From Deinococcus ficus (GTDB taxonomy: Bacteria > Deinococcota > Deinococci > Deinococcales > Deinococcaceae), in contig NZ_CP021081.1 of NCBI RefSeq assembly GCF_003444775.1, forward strand, positions 2,272,001 through 2,336,000: 64,000 nt of DNA, read 5' to 3'. A program made the translations under genes and the position numbers. Shown here in pieces: positions 9,311 through 21,914 of this stretch. Position 1 is the first letter of the stretch. The number at the start of each line of letters is the position of its first letter. The notes beneath the pieces were generated by a model. It searched no databases, was not told where the DNA came from, and saw only the letters and a list, made by a program, of their open reading frames with translations.

Positions 9311-10099
9311 ATGCGCCTGCCCGCTCCGGTGCGCGTGGCCGCGCGGCTGATGGGGCCCTGGCTGCAGCGCGTGCCGTGGCGCCGGCTGCTGGTGCGGGCG
9401 GCGCAGGGAGCAGCCGGCCTGACGGTGGGCGGCGTCCTGGCGGGCGAGGTGCTGGGCCGCGGGGCCGGGTGGGGCGCGCTGGGTCCCGGGGACCGGGCGG
9501 GGAACCGGGTGGCGGTGACCTTCGACGACGGGCCGAGTGAGCGCACGCCGGAGCTGCTGGCGGTGCTGGCGCGGCACGGAGCGGGGGCGACCTTCTACGT
9601 GACCCGCCCGGCCGTTCAGGCGAACGCGGCGGCCTTTCAGCTGATCCGCGAGGCGGGGCATGGGCTGGAGGCGCACGGGCGCTGGCACCGGCACGCGCTG
9701 ACGCTGTGGCCGTGGCGGGAGTGGGCGCAGGTGGCGTGGCACCCGCGGGCGCGGGAGGCGGGGCCGTGGCAGTACCGCCCGCCGTACGGGGGGCACAGTC
9801 CCTTCACGCGGCTGTTCGCTGCGCTGCTGGAGCGGCAGGTGGCGCTGTGGGACGTGGAGGGCCGCGACTGGACGGCCGGGGAGCCGGGCGCGCTGGCGCG
9901 GGCGGTGCTGGCGCAGGTGCAGCCGGGCAGCGTGATCCTGCTGCACGACGGGCCGGCGGTGACGCCCGCGCTGCTGGACGAACTGCTGGCCGGGCTGGCG
10001 GCGCGGGGCCTGCGGGCAGTGCGGGCGGACGAACTGCCCATGCGGCGCATCGGGCTGCGGGCGGGCCTGCGGCGGCTGCCGCGCAGTTACGGCCGCTGA
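9311..10099 (+). CDS. Polysaccharide deacetylase, NodB family
   Basis: 262 residues. One N-terminal hydrophobic stretch (about 30-50) probably anchors it. All NodB motifs are present: TFDDGP at 70-75, the H-x3-H metal site H122/H126, RPPYG at 156-160 and LHDGP at 211-215. It should remove N- or O-acetyl groups from a cell-wall or exopolysaccharide. Its stop-start spacing from the MFS gene is 1 nt, implying translational coupling. It is the intact counterpart of the motif-less deacetylase at 4911. Confidence 0.9.
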   Translation: MRLPAPVRVAARLMGPWLQRVPWRRLLVRAAQGAAGLTVGGVLAGEVLGRGAGWGALGPGDRAGNRVAVTFDDGPSERTPELLAVLARHGAGATFYVTRPAVQANAAAFQLIREAGHGLEAHGRWHRHALTLWPWREWAQVAWHPRAREAGPWQYRPPYGGHSPFTRLFAALLERQVALWDVEGRDWTAGEPGALARAVLAQVQPGSVILLHDGPAVTPALLDELLAGLAARGLRAVRADELPMRRIGLRAGLRRLPRSYGR

Positions 10100-10138
10100 G
10101 GCCCGGCGCGCGTTCCAGAAGCCCCGGGCCGGGCGGGG

Positions 10139-10144
10139 CATAAT
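10139..10144 (+). promoter_or_regulatory. Leaderless-type -10 box of the HtrA-like gene
   Basis: CATAAT lies 6 nt before the ATG at 10151, close to the TATAAT consensus. Confidence 0.5.
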
Positions 10145-10150
10145 CCGGGC

Positions 10151-11422
10151 ATGGCTGCGCCCCGTCCTGCTGTCGCGATCACGCTCGTCCTGCTGGGTCT
10201 GGGCCTGGGGGCCACGCTGCTGCGGGACCAGGTGCCGCTGGGCGGCGCGGGTGCGCCCCCGTCGGCCTCCGCGCCGGCCCGGGAGGCGGCGGCGCGGCTG
10301 CAGAACGAGCAGAACACCATGGACATCGTCAGCCGGTACGAGCCGGGGCTGGTGTTTATCAGCACGGCCAATCAGGTGGTGCGGGCCGACCCGATGGGCT
10401 GGATGTTCGGCGAGGGCCCCCAGACCGAGGTGCAGCAGGGCGTGGGCAGCGGCTTTTTCGTGAACGCGCAGGGCGACATCCTCACGAACTACCACGTGGT
10501 CGCCGCGGAGAACGGGGTGGGCGCGGCCGATTCGATCACGGTGCGCGTGATGGGACAGGCGCAGGCGGTGCCGGCGCGGGTGATCGGTCTGGCGCCGCAG
10601 TACGACCTGGCCCTGATCCGCCCGGTGAACCTGGACAAAAAGTGGATCCGGCCGATTCCGCTGGGCAACAGCGACGCGCTGAAGGTGGGGCAGAAGGCCG
10701 TGGCGATGGGCGCGCCGTTCGGGCTGGAATTCAGCGTCACCGAGGGCATCGTGAGCAGCACCGCGCGGCAGGTGCCGATGGGGTTCAGCGCGGGCGGGCA
10801 GGGCATCACGCAGAAGGCCATTCAGACCGACGCGGCGATCAATCCAGGCAACAGCGGGGGACCGCTGCTCGACAGCGGCGGGAACGTGATCGGCATCAAC
10901 ACGCAGATCTACTCCCCCAGCGGGCAGGCGGGCGCCGCGCAGAGCGCCGGGGTGGGCTTCGCCATTCCGATCAACGCGGCGAGAAACCTGCTGCCGCGGC
11001 TGCAGGCAGCGGGCGGCGGGCTGGTGCTGGCGCCCACGCTGGGCCTCGAGCCGGGCCTGGTGATCCGCACGCGCGGCGGGGACCTGCCGGCCGGCCTGAG
11101 CGTGCTGAGCAGCGCCGCCCTGGCGGACCTGGGCCTGCCGGACTCGGGGCTGCTGCTGGGCCGCGTGGAGCCGGGCAGCCCGGCAGCCGAGGCGGGCCTG
11201 AAGGGCGGGCGGGAGACGCGGGCCTTTCCGGGCGGGCGCATCACGCTGGGCGGGGACGTGATCGTCAGTGCCGACGGGCAGCCGGTGGATGCGCTGGAGG
11301 ACGTGCAGGCCGTGCTGCTGGGCAAGCAGGAGGGGGACACGGTGACGCTGGGTATCCGGCGAGGCGGGCAGGGTGAGCCTCAGCAGGTCCGGGTGACGCT
11401 GAGCGCCCGCGCCTTCCAGTGA
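10151..11422 (+). CDS. HtrA/DegP-like trypsin-fold serine protease with PDZ domain
   Basis: 423 residues. A signal anchor (residues 7-25) is followed by a protease domain with the triad His115 (TNYHVV), Asp152 (YDLAL) and Ser235 (GNSGGP), then one PDZ domain (about 300-415) containing [13 protein letters not shown] and [12 protein letters not shown]. It would degrade or hold misfolded envelope proteins outside the inner membrane. It overlaps the next gene by 4 bp (GTGA), so protease and tRNA nucleotidyltransferase are co-translated although functionally unrelated. A second HtrA-like gene is at 40464. Confidence 0.93.
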   Translation: MAAPRPAVAITLVLLGLGLGATLLRDQVPLGGAGAPPSASAPAREAAARLQNEQNTMDIVSRYEPGLVFISTANQVVRADPMGWMFGEGPQTEVQQGVGSGFFVNAQGDILTNYHVVAAENGVGAADSITVRVMGQAQAVPARVIGLAPQYDLALIRPVNLDKKWIRPIPLGNSDALKVGQKAVAMGAPFGLEFSVTEGIVSSTARQVPMGFSAGGQGITQKAIQTDAAINPGNSGGPLLDSGGNVIGINTQIYSPSGQAGAAQSAGVGFAIPINAARNLLPRLQAAGGGLVLAPTLGLEPGLVIRTRGGDLPAGLSVLSSAALADLGLPDSGLLLGRVEPGSPAAEAGLKGGRETRAFPGGRITLGGDVIVSADGQPVDALEDVQAVLLGKQEGDTVTLGIRRGGQGEPQQVRVTLSARAFQ

Positions 11423-12531
11423 CGGCCGCTGCCGTCTGGGCGGCGCTGGAGCCCGGGGACCGGGACTGGCTGCGTGCCCTGGCGGCGCACGCGGGGCCGG
11501 GCGCGCGGGTGGCGCTGGTGGGCGGCGCGGTGCGGGACGCGCTGCTGGGCGGCGCCCGCCCGGACCGCCAAACCCCGGGCGTGGACCTGGACGTCGTGCT
11601 GGACGGCGCGGACGTGGAGGCGGTGGCGCGGGCCACGGGCCTGCCGTTCACGTTCCACCCGGCCTTCCAGAACGCGACCGTGACGCTGCCGGACGGGCGC
11701 GGCGTGGATCTCGTGCGGGCCCGGCGGGAAACCTACCCGGTGCCGGGCCGCAACCCGGTGCCGGAGCCCGGCACGCTGGAGGACGACCTGCGGCGGCGGG
11801 ACTTCACCCTGAACGCCCTGGCACTGACGGTCACGCCGGACGGGCCGGGAGCGCTGCTGGACGTGAGCGGCGGCCGGGCGGACCTGGAGGCGCGGGTCCT
11901 GAGGCCCCTGCACGGGCGGTCCCTGTTCGAAGACGCCAGCCGTCTGATCCGCGCGGCGCGCCTCGCGGCCCGGCTGACCCTGAGCGCCAGCCCGGAGTTG
12001 CTGGCGCAGGTGCCGGACGCGCTGGGCATGGCCGGCGCCACGCCGCGGCTGTGGGCGGAACTGAAGCTGCTGTTGCAGGAACCCCGCCCGGGCGGCGCCG
12101 CGGGGGTGCTGGAGGCCTGGGGGGCTGGGCTGCTGCCGGGCACGGCGCTGCTGGCCGCCCTGGACGCTCGGCGGGACGCAGGGGCCGAGGTGCCCTGGAC
12201 CGCGTACGCGGCGGCGGCGCTCTCGGCCGGCCCGGACCCGGCGGCCCTCGCGGAGCGGCTGGGCCTGGGGGACCGCCCGGGCGCGCTCCTGGACCGCGCC
12301 CTCTCCGACTCGTTCCACCCGCCGGACAGCCCGGAAGTCCTCCTGCGGGCGCTGCTGCGCCCGGACGCGTACCCGCCGCTGACCGGCCGGGACGTCGTGG
12401 CGCGTGGCGTGCCGCCGGGCCCGCAGGTGGGGGAGGTGCTGGCGCACCTGGCGGCCCTGCGCCGCGGGGGCGGGCTGCGCAGCCGCGAGGACGAGCGCGC
12501 CGCCCTGGAGCGGTACTTACAGGAGCGCTGA
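11419..12531 (+). CDS. CCA/poly(A)-polymerase family tRNA nucleotidyltransferase
   Basis: 370 residues, class II family. Motif A is [11 protein letters not shown] with the metal pair DLDVVLD; motif [13 protein letters not shown] and the [11 protein letters not shown] block that follows nucleotide selection are also present. The enzyme repairs or completes the 3' CCA of tRNA. Deinococcus is known to split this job between separate CC-adding and A-adding enzymes, and the sequence here does not tell me which one this is. The start is GTG, overlapping the protease stop by 4 bp. Both tRNA genes in this window already encode CCA, so the role would be repair. Confidence 0.85.
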   Translation: MTAAAVWAALEPGDRDWLRALAAHAGPGARVALVGGAVRDALLGGARPDRQTPGVDLDVVLDGADVEAVARATGLPFTFHPAFQNATVTLPDGRGVDLVRARRETYPVPGRNPVPEPGTLEDDLRRRDFTLNALALTVTPDGPGALLDVSGGRADLEARVLRPLHGRSLFEDASRLIRAARLAARLTLSASPELLAQVPDALGMAGATPRLWAELKLLLQEPRPGGAAGVLEAWGAGLLPGTALLAALDARRDAGAEVPWTAYAAAALSAGPDPAALAERLGLGDRPGALLDRALSDSFHPPDSPEVLLRALLRPDAYPPLTGRDVVARGVPPGPQVGEVLAHLAALRRGGGLRSREDERAALERYLQER

Positions 12532-12542
12532 CGGGCGGCGGG

Positions 12543-12548
12543 TAGTAT
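12543..12548 (+). promoter_or_regulatory. Leaderless-type -10 box of the M50 protease gene
   Basis: TAGTAT lies 6 nt before the ATG at 12555, giving this gene its own promoter although it follows the nucleotidyltransferase by only 23 bp. Confidence 0.55.
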
Positions 12549-12554
12549 GGGCCG

Positions 12555-13199
12555 ATGTTAGATCTCCTCAGCCGTGACCCGACCGCTTTCGTGATCACGG
12601 CCCTGGCACTGATCCTGTCCCTGACCGTGCACGAGTTCGCGCACGCGCTGACCGCCGACCGCCTGGGGGACCCCACGCCCCGCGCCTTCGGGCGGGTGAC
12701 GCTGAACCCCGCCAAGCACCTGGATCCCTTCGGGGCGCTGCTGCTGCTGTTCGCGGGGTTCGGGTTCGCCAAGCCGGTGCCGGTGAGCGGCAGCCGCGTG
12801 GGCCGCTGGGGCATGGTGGGCGTGGCGGCGGCCGGGCCGCTCAGCAACGTGCTGATCGCGGCGCTGTGCGCCCTGATCATGAAGCTCCTGCCCATCGAGG
12901 CGCTGCTCGCCTTCGACGGGGCCGGCAACCCCCTGGCCCTGAAGACGCTGGGGACGGTGCTGTTCACGGTGCTCTCGATCAACATCGTGCTGGCCGTGTT
13001 CAACCTGATTCCGATTCCGTTGCTGGACGGCAGCCGCATCGTGGGCGGGCTGGTGCCCAGCCTGGGCCGCAGCCTGGCGCAGTTCGAGGCGCAGCCGTTC
13101 AGTTTCCTGCTGGTGATGGGCGTGATCCTGCTGGGCCGCGAGCCGATCGGCCGGCTGCTGGGCAGCGTGCAGGAGTGGGTGCTGCGCCTGATCTTCTGA
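12555..13199 (+). CDS. Site-2 protease family (M50) membrane metalloprotease
   Basis: 214 residues, mostly membrane-embedded. The zinc motif HEFAH is at 26-30 in the first helix and the third ligand block [10 protein letters not shown] appears near residue 150, the short S2P layout without PDZ domain. Such enzymes cut other membrane proteins within the bilayer; many short forms have unknown substrates. It converges with the hemolysin III gene, separated by a strong hairpin. Confidence 0.9.
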   Translation: MLDLLSRDPTAFVITALALILSLTVHEFAHALTADRLGDPTPRAFGRVTLNPAKHLDPFGALLLLFAGFGFAKPVPVSGSRVGRWGMVGVAAAGPLSNVLIAALCALIMKLLPIEALLAFDGAGNPLALKTLGTVLFTVLSINIVLAVFNLIPIPLLDGSRIVGGLVPSLGRSLAQFEAQPFSFLLVMGVILLGREPIGRLLGSVQEWVLRLIF

Positions 13200-13215
13200 A
13201 GCAGGGGGTCATCAG

Positions 13216-13245
13216 AACGGGCCGGGGGTCGCCTCCCGGCCCGTT
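13216..13245. terminator. Hairpin between convergent M50 and hemolysin III genes
   Basis: An 11-bp perfect stem (13216-13226 with 13235-13245, 8-nt loop) lies in the 66-bp gap between two convergent stops. Neither side has a good T tract, so it is a probable bidirectional terminator rather than a certain one. Confidence 0.6.
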
Positions 13246-13265
13246 CGCGTTCAAGAGAAAGGAAC

Positions 13266-13898
13266 TCAGACGAGGTGGAACATCATGACCGCGTGGGCGG
13301 CGGTGCCGGCCAGCACGAACAGGTGCCAGATCTCGTGGAACCCGAAGCGGGGGTGGGGGTTCCAGCGTTTCGTGCCGTACACGACCGCCCCGGCGGTGTA
13401 CAGCACGCCGCCGGCGGCGAGCCACATCAGCGCGGCCGTGGGCAGGGTGCGCGCCAGTTGCGGCAGGAACGCCACAGCCAGCCAGCCCATGCCCAGGTAC
13501 AGGGCGGTGCTGACCCAGCGGGGCAGGCGCATGGTCAGGAGCTTGAGCAGGATGCCGCTCAGGGCGATGCCCCACACCAGGCCCAGCACCCCGGTGCGCC
13601 ACGCGCCGCTCAGGCCGAAGTACGCGACCGGGGTGTAACTCCCGGCGATCAGCAGGAAGATGGCGGCGTGGTCGAGTTTGCGCAGCCACAGCAGGGCCCG
13701 GCCGGTCACGTGCAGGGAGTGGTAGGTGGCGCTGGCGGCGTACAGCAGCAGCATGCTCACGCCGAACACCGCGAACGGCCACAGCGGCAGGGTCCGGGCG
13801 TGCGCCCAGGCGAGCAGCGGGCCCAGCAGCAGCAGCGCGGCGAGCACCCCGGCCCAGTGGGTCAGGGCGTTCACGGGTTCGCGCAGGTGGGCGGTCAT
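13266..13898 (-). CDS. Hemolysin III / PAQR family membrane protein
   Basis: 210 residues with seven predicted helices. Family motifs are all present: SATYH near 57, [16 protein letters not shown] near 75-90 and [16 protein letters not shown] near the C-terminus. The conserved Ser, Asp and His residues of this family bind zinc in related receptors. The bacterial role is membrane homeostasis in some species; haemolysis itself is not implied. The start has TACCCT at 13904-13909 (complement), 5 nt upstream. Confidence 0.9.
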   Translation of the reverse strand: MTAHLREPVNALTHWAGVLAALLLLGPLLAWAHARTLPLWPFAVFGVSMLLLYAASATYHSLHVTGRALLWLRKLDHAAIFLLIAGSYTPVAYFGLSGAWRTGVLGLVWGIALSGILLKLLTMRLPRWVSTALYLGMGWLAVAFLPQLARTLPTAALMWLAAGGVLYTAGAVVYGTKRWNPHPRFGFHEIWHLFVLAGTAAHAVMMFHLV

Positions 13899-13998
13899 GC
13901 CTCAGGGTAAGGGGCGCGGGCGGCCGGAACTGGGAACTGGAACGCCATCAAACGGCGGGGAGAGGCGCGCGGCCTCTCCCCTGTTCATGCGGTGTGAA

Positions 13999-15573
<1,575 letters not shown>

Positions 15574-15599
15574 TCACGCATCCGGGACACCCGGGGGAA

Positions 15600-15649
15600 A
15601 CAGGTGCGGGCCGCCCCAGACCCTGCGATCCGGGGCGGCCCGCACCTGT
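15600..15649 (-). terminator. 18-bp hairpin downstream of the beta-barrel-like gene
   Basis: Perfect arms at 15600-15617 and 15632-15649 with a 14-nt loop, five bases after the stop of the gene at 15655. Only three T residues follow on the complement strand. The stem is much longer than in other terminators here. Confidence 0.65.
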
Positions 15650-15654
15650 GCACC

Positions 15655-16122
15655 TTACAGGCGGTAGTTCAGGCCCACCCGGAAGGACGGCGCGAAGAGC
15701 ACGGTCGGGCTCTCGGGGCTCCAGGCCGGCCCGAATCCGAACTCGTAGGCGGTGTTCAGCCGGTCCGTGAAGTGGTACTCCAGCCCCAGCAGGACGCCCG
15801 CGTTGAAGATCAGGGTGGTGTTCGTGCCCGTAAAGGCGGTCAGGCCCAGGCCAGCGCCCAGGTAGGGCACGTACGAACTCGTGCCGGCGGTCAGGCGGTA
15901 CAGGTACGCGGCGTCGCCGGAGAGCAGGAAGCTGCTGGACTCGCCGCCCACCGAGCCCAGGGGCAGGCCGGCGCCGAACCGCAGGGCGCTCTGGGGGTCC
16001 AGGTCCTGCTGGTACTGCACGCCGATCAGCGGGGAGTACAGGCCGATGTAGCTGGCCGCGCCCGCGGAGGTGCCGGCGGCGAGGAGGGCGGTCAGGGCCG
16101 CGTTCCGAAGAAAGTTCATCAT
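15655..16122 (-). CDS. Small exported protein, outer-membrane beta-barrel-like
   Basis: 155 residues. A signal peptide (residues 1-22, ending AGAAS) is followed by alternating hydrophobic/polar strands separated by short turns ([47 protein letters not shown]) and ends in an aromatic-leucine strand (VGLNYRL), the pattern of a small 8-strand barrel. Deinococcus has an outer layer, so location there is plausible. The start has TAGAGT at 16129-16134 (complement), 6 nt upstream. No specific family recognised. Confidence 0.65.
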   Translation of the reverse strand: MMNFLRNAALTALLAAGTSAGAASYIGLYSPLIGVQYQQDLDPQSALRFGAGLPLGSVGGESSSFLLSGDAAYLYRLTAGTSSYVPYLGAGLGLTAFTGTNTTLIFNAGVLLGLEYHFTDRLNTAYEFGFGPAWSPESPTVLFAPSFRVGLNYRL

Positions 16123-16189
16123 ATCTTCACTCTAGGCTTCAGCCCGGGGGCATGCACGCCAGGTTGACCGGGGCGCCCCGGCCCCCGCC

Positions 16190-16218
16190 TTGCAGCGCGC
16201 CGGACCACATGCTAGATT
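16190..16218 (+). promoter_or_regulatory. Sigma-70-type promoter of tRNA-Ala
   Basis: TTGCAG at 16190-16195, a 17-bp spacer and TAGATT at 16213-16218. Transcription would start near 16225, 30 nt before the mature tRNA. Confidence 0.6.
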
Positions 16219-16254
16219 TTGCCTCGCCTGATTTCAGGTGCACGACTGGCCTGT

Positions 16255-16330
<76 letters not shown>

Positions 16331-16335
16331 GAAAA

Positions 16336-16360
16336 AACACCCGCCTGATCGGCGGGTGTT
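16336..16360. terminator. Bidirectional terminator between tRNA-Ala and the propeller gene
   Basis: A 10-bp stem (16336-16345 with 16351-16360, 5-nt loop) is flanked by an A run on the left, giving a T tract on the complement strand, and by TTCTTCTT on the right. It can serve both the tRNA and the gene ending at 16373. Confidence 0.8.
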
Positions 16361-16372
16361 CTTCTTGGTCCC

Positions 16373-18121
<1,749 letters not shown>

Positions 18122-18196
18122 TTGTTTATGAACTCCTTTAAGCTCTCTTTACGGGTGTAATCACGCGTCACGGTAACGCCTAAGATGCGTTTCGTT

Positions 18197-18709
18197 ATGA
18201 AGAAGATTCTCATGCTGACCGCGTTCGCGCTGACGGGCCTGGCCGCTGCGCAGGACACCACCACGACCACCACCACGACCACCGTGACCACCGCGGAGCC
18301 CGTGAACGTCCCGGCGACCATGAGCGCCAGCGACAACTACGCCAAGGCGCAGGAGTACGCGGTGCAGGCGGACGTGGCCTACCCCGTGGCGTTCTACGAC
18401 CGCACGCTGTGGAAGGCCTCCGTGGACCACGCCTACTACGCGTCCACCCAGGAAGCCGCCAACCGCGACTACGCCGCCTACCTGGCGCAGCTGTACACCA
18501 AGACCCAGTGGTGGATCAACGCGTACAACGCCTGGAGCCGCCTGGGCGACCTGAACGACCAGGAGAAGCAGTGGGCCGCGCTCAGCGCCGCCAAGCTGGC
18601 CTACATCGCGCTGCAGCGCGGTGACAAGGCCATGGCCAAGACCTACGTGGACAAGGGCATGAGCTGGGCCAACACCGCCAGCCTGCAGGCCATCGCCGCC
18701 CGCCTCTGA
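18197..18709 (+). CDS. Exported protein of unknown function with N-terminal Thr tract
   Basis: 170 residues. Signal peptide MKKILMLTAFALTGLAAAQ, then a run of nine threonines, then an all-helical body rich in Ala, Tyr and Trp (NYAKAQEYAVQAD, YTKTQWWINAYNAWSRLG, GDKAMAKTYVDKG) that looks TPR-like. An in-frame ATG at 18185 would add four residues, but it overlaps a TAAGAT -10 candidate (18181-18186) and would spoil the signal, so 18197 is preferred. Divergent from the propeller gene, sharing a 75-bp control region. Function not recognised. Confidence 0.65.
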   Translation: MKKILMLTAFALTGLAAAQDTTTTTTTTTVTTAEPVNVPATMSASDNYAKAQEYAVQADVAYPVAFYDRTLWKASVDHAYYASTQEAANRDYAAYLAQLYTKTQWWINAYNAWSRLGDLNDQEKQWAALSAAKLAYIALQRGDKAMAKTYVDKGMSWANTASLQAIAARL

Positions 18710-18724
18710 TCTTCCCCGTTCCCG

Positions 18725-18759
18725 AACCCCGGCCCGCGAGGCCGGGGTTTTTGGTTTTT
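18725..18759 (+). terminator. Intrinsic terminator of the gene at 18197
   Basis: A 10-bp stem (18725-18734 with 18740-18749, 5-nt loop) followed by TTTTTGGTTTTT, the most canonical terminator in the window. Confidence 0.88.
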
Positions 18760-18824
18760 CATGAGTTCATGAAGGTACCCGGCCCTGGTCAGGGCAGGAA
18801 CGCCCGCCTGCGGGCCAAGTGCTC

Positions 18825-18830
18825 TACCCT
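18825..18830 (+). promoter_or_regulatory. Leaderless-type -10 box of the amidohydrolase gene
   Basis: TACCCT lies 6 nt before the ATG at 18837 and overlaps the codons that an upstream start at 18819 would use. Confidence 0.55.
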
Positions 18831-18836
18831 CCGGGC

Positions 18837-20336
18837 ATGTCCCCACTCACGCTGATCCTGGCCCGCACCCTCACCCTGAACCCCGAACAGCCGGACGTGC
18901 AGGCCGTGCTCGTCGGCGGGGGGCGGGTGCTGGCCTGCGGCACGCGCGAGGACCTGCAGGCCCTGGCGCCCCGGGCGGAGGTGCTGGACCACCGCGACCT
19001 GCTGCTCACGCCCGGGCTGGCCGACGCGCATATTCACCTCGTGATGTACGGCGCCTCGCTGGGTCAGGTGGACCTTCAGGGCGTGACGGGCGCGCTGGAA
19101 GTGCTGCGCCGCGTAGCCGACCGCGCCGCCCGCACCCCGGCCGGCGAGTGGATCGAGGGCGGCGGGTTCCTGACCAGTGAACTGGGCCTGGGCCGCTACC
19201 CCACCGCCGCCGACCTGGACTCCGTGAGCCCGCACCACCCGGTGATCCTGCATTCCCGCGATCACCACCTGCTGTGGGCGAACAGCCTGGCGCTGCGGCT
19301 GGCGGGCATCACCGAGGCCACGCCGCAGCCCGAAGGCGGGCAGATCGTGCACCCGCTGGGCACGCTGCTGGAGGCCAGCGCCATCGAGCAGGTCACGCGC
19401 GTGATGCCGGCGCGCACGCCCGCGCAGTGGCTGGACGCCGCCCGCGCCGGCAGCGCCGACCTGCACGCCCGCGGGTACGTGAGCGCGCACACCATGGCCT
19501 TCGAGGAACCCGGCGCGCCCTGGGCGCTGCAGACGCTGGCCGACCGGGGAGAACTGCCGCTGCGGGTGTGGGCCTGCCTGCCGCACGACGCGCTGGACCA
19601 CGCCCGCTCGCTGGGGCTGGGGCCCGGGGCGGGGGGCATGTTCGCGTGGGGCGGCGTGAAGTTCTTCGCGGACGGCGCCCTGGGGAGCCGCACGGCGTGG
19701 CTGCACGACCCGGGCTTCGCGGACGGCAGCGGCACCGGCATCGCCATCGACACGCCCGAGGTGATCCGCGAGCGGGGGCGGCAGGCGCTGGAACTGGGCC
19801 TGATCCCGGTCACGCACGCCATCGGGGACCGCGCGAACACCGAGGTCCTGAACGCCTACGACGACCTGCGGGCCCTGGCCCGGCAGCGCGGCAAGCGCCT
19901 GCGCGTCGAGCATGCCCAGCACCTGCGCGCTGCGGATCTGCCGCGCTTCGACGGCCTGACCGCCAGCGTGCAGCCCATCCACCTGATCGGTGACGCGCCC
20001 ATGATCCGGGACCTGCTGCCGCACCTGGAGGCCGGCAGTTACGCCTTCCGGAGCCTCCAGGCGGCCGGGGCAGTGCTGGCCTTCGGGTCGGACGCCCCGG
20101 TCGCCCCGCCCATTCCCCAGGCGAACTTCCGCGCGGCCATCACCCGCCTCGGGCAGGACGGGCAGCCGCTCGCCCCGGACGAGGCCCTGACGCCCGAGGA
20201 GGTGCTGTGGGCCCACACGAGAGGCCCCGCCATCGCGGCCGGGTGGGAGGATGAGGGCTGGATCCGGCCCGGGGCGCGGGCGGCGTTCACGCTGTGGGAC
20301 GAACTGGGCGGTCAGGCGCAGGCGCTGGTGCCCTGA
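18837..20336 (+). CDS. Amidohydrolase, YtcJ-like
   Basis: 499 residues of the amidohydrolase-3 group. The HxH metal site is DAHIHL near residue 62, followed by the family segments [39 protein letters not shown] (carrying the bridging-lysine block), [16 protein letters not shown] and FGSDAPV. Members hydrolyse amides of varied substrates in the cytoplasm; many are uncharacterised. Monocistronic, bounded by a terminator upstream. Confidence 0.88.
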   Translation: MSPLTLILARTLTLNPEQPDVQAVLVGGGRVLACGTREDLQALAPRAEVLDHRDLLLTPGLADAHIHLVMYGASLGQVDLQGVTGALEVLRRVADRAARTPAGEWIEGGGFLTSELGLGRYPTAADLDSVSPHHPVILHSRDHHLLWANSLALRLAGITEATPQPEGGQIVHPLGTLLEASAIEQVTRVMPARTPAQWLDAARAGSADLHARGYVSAHTMAFEEPGAPWALQTLADRGELPLRVWACLPHDALDHARSLGLGPGAGGMFAWGGVKFFADGALGSRTAWLHDPGFADGSGTGIAIDTPEVIRERGRQALELGLIPVTHAIGDRANTEVLNAYDDLRALARQRGKRLRVEHAQHLRAADLPRFDGLTASVQPIHLIGDAPMIRDLLPHLEAGSYAFRSLQAAGAVLAFGSDAPVAPPIPQANFRAAITRLGQDGQPLAPDEALTPEEVLWAHTRGPAIAAGWEDEGWIRPGARAAFTLWDELGGQAQALVP

Positions 20337-20344
20337 CCCGGCCC

Positions 20345-20782
20345 TTAAGCGGACAGCGGGGGCCGGGTGCCGGTGTCCAGCAGGGCATGCAGCCCGGCCA
20401 GGTAGTCGCCGAGCGTCTCGCCGCGGTCCACCCAGCGCGCGAACGACCCCAGCAGCACGCCGCCCGGCACGGCCGAGCGTTCGCTGCGCCGGCCCCACAC
20501 GGTGACGGGCAGGCCCCGCGTGAGGGGATGGCCGCGCAGCTGGGCGAGGAAGGTCACGGTGTCCATGTCCGGCAGCTGCGGCGTGCTGACCACCAGGTGC
20601 GGGCCCCGCGCGCCGTCCAGGTGCGCCAGGGCCTCCTCACCGCTCTCGCAGATGAGGGCGGGACCGCTCGCCGCCCGGCCCAGGGCCTTGCCCAGCAGCT
20701 GACGCTGCAGGGGGTCCGGCTCGACCAGCAGCAGCGTCACCGGCCGGGCCGGCTGCAGGGGGCGGACGGGAACGGAAGTCAT
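20345..20782 (-). CDS. Receiver-like protein lacking the phosphoacceptor aspartate
   Basis: 145 residues with the alternating strand/helix pattern of a response-regulator receiver. The first strand reads LLLVEPD, keeping an acidic pair, but the position of the phosphorylated Asp reads LVVSTPQLPDMD, so Asp is replaced by Ser, and the strand-5 lysine is also missing (FARWVDRG). There is no output domain. It may be an aspartate-less receiver acting by protein binding. No kinase gene is adjacent. Family assignment is from the overall pattern only. Confidence 0.55.
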   Translation of the reverse strand: MTSVPVRPLQPARPVTLLLVEPDPLQRQLLGKALGRAASGPALICESGEEALAHLDGARGPHLVVSTPQLPDMDTVTFLAQLRGHPLTRGLPVTVWGRRSERSAVPGGVLLGSFARWVDRGETLGDYLAGLHALLDTGTRPPLSA

Positions 20783-20915
20783 GCCCGCATGCTCCGCCGC
20801 CCGGCTTCACGGCAGATGCCAGCCGGCTAAACCCGGCGTGAAAAATCAAAGGTGGGTCAAGGGCCGCCCAAGCCGCCCTGAAGGCCAGGGGGAAGGGCGT
20901 GCCCCGGACCCGCGC

Positions 20916-21914
20916 TCAGTATCCGCGGTGGGTGACGGTGGCGCCCTGCGTTTCCAGCCAGTCGGTGACGGCGCCCACCGCGGCCTTCACGCCGGGCGTG
21001 ATGATCGGGCCGCCGAACCGCGCGAGGCGCACCAGGGTGCTGCCGTCCTCGCGGTTGGTGATGCCGACCAGCACCTCCTGCGTGAGTTCGCCCTCCACGA
21101 CGTGCGCCAGCGCCACCCAACCGTCCCGGCGGAGGCTGCCGTACAGGTCGAGCAGAATGACCGTCCAGTCCGGGCCGCGGCCGGGCTCGCTGCGCTTGGT
21201 GAACTTGCTGAACTCGCTGGGGTCGAAACGGTCGGGCAGGGTCAGGATGGCGTGCGGCACGGCGTGGTCGTCCTCCGGGTAGGGGTGGGTGGTCCCGTGC
21301 GGAACGGGGGGGTGGGTGGTGGGCGTGAAGCGGGCGTGGTTCACGCCCAGGCCCAGGTCGCGCCACTTCAGCGCGTACTTCGTTTCCAGCGCGGCGGGCG
21401 GCGGGGGCGCGCCGGTGTCCACCGTCATGACGCCGCTCGCGCGGGCTTCCTCGCAGGCGAACGCGAAGTACTCGTCGTGGTCGGTGGTGAGCAGCACCGC
21501 CCCGCCCGGGTTCAGGCGGCTGGCGGCCAGCTGGAAGAACGGAGCGCGCAGCAGGCGGTGGTCGGTGTGCCCGGCCTTCGGCCAGGGGTCGGGGAAGTTC
21601 ACGACGATCAGGTCCAGGCCCGCGTGCGGAATCACCTCGCGCACCAGCACATCGGCGGGCAGCTTGGTCAGGACGGCGTTCGTGAGCCCGGCGTCCTTCA
21701 GGCGGCGGTGGGCTTTGAGCAGCGACGTGCCGCTGATCTCCACGCCCAGGTAGTTGGGCGCCTGCGGCAGGGCGCGGGCGTAATGCGGCCAGAAGCGGCC
21801 GTCACCGAAGCCCACCTCCAGCACCCAGGGGCGCTCCGGCGTGTCCGGGTACAGGCGGGCGGCCGCGTCCGGGAACTGGAAGTCGCCCAGCCGGAAGATC
21901 CGCGCGCCGCTCAC
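20916..21914 (-). CDS. trmB: tRNA (guanine-N7-)-methyltransferase
   Basis: 332 residues. The SAM site LEVGFGDGRFW, the EISGTSL segment and the family signature VNFPDPWPKAGHTDHRLL are clear; the enzyme methylates G46 of tRNA. The protein is about 100 residues longer than Escherichia coli TrmB because of an extra C-terminal domain (from about residue 200), as seen in Deinococcus-Thermus. The start is a GTG overlapping the stop of the flavoprotein gene by 4 bp, so the pair is translationally coupled. Confidence 0.9.
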   Translation of the reverse strand: MSGARIFRLGDFQFPDAAARLYPDTPERPWVLEVGFGDGRFWPHYARALPQAPNYLGVEISGTSLLKAHRRLKDAGLTNAVLTKLPADVLVREVIPHAGLDLIVVNFPDPWPKAGHTDHRLLRAPFFQLAASRLNPGGAVLLTTDHDEYFAFACEEARASGVMTVDTGAPPPPAALETKYALKWRDLGLGVNHARFTPTTHPPVPHGTTHPYPEDDHAVPHAILTLPDRFDPSEFSKFTKRSEPGRGPDWTVILLDLYGSLRRDGWVALAHVVEGELTQEVLVGITNREDGSTLVRLARFGGPIITPGVKAAVGAVTDWLETQGATVTHRGY

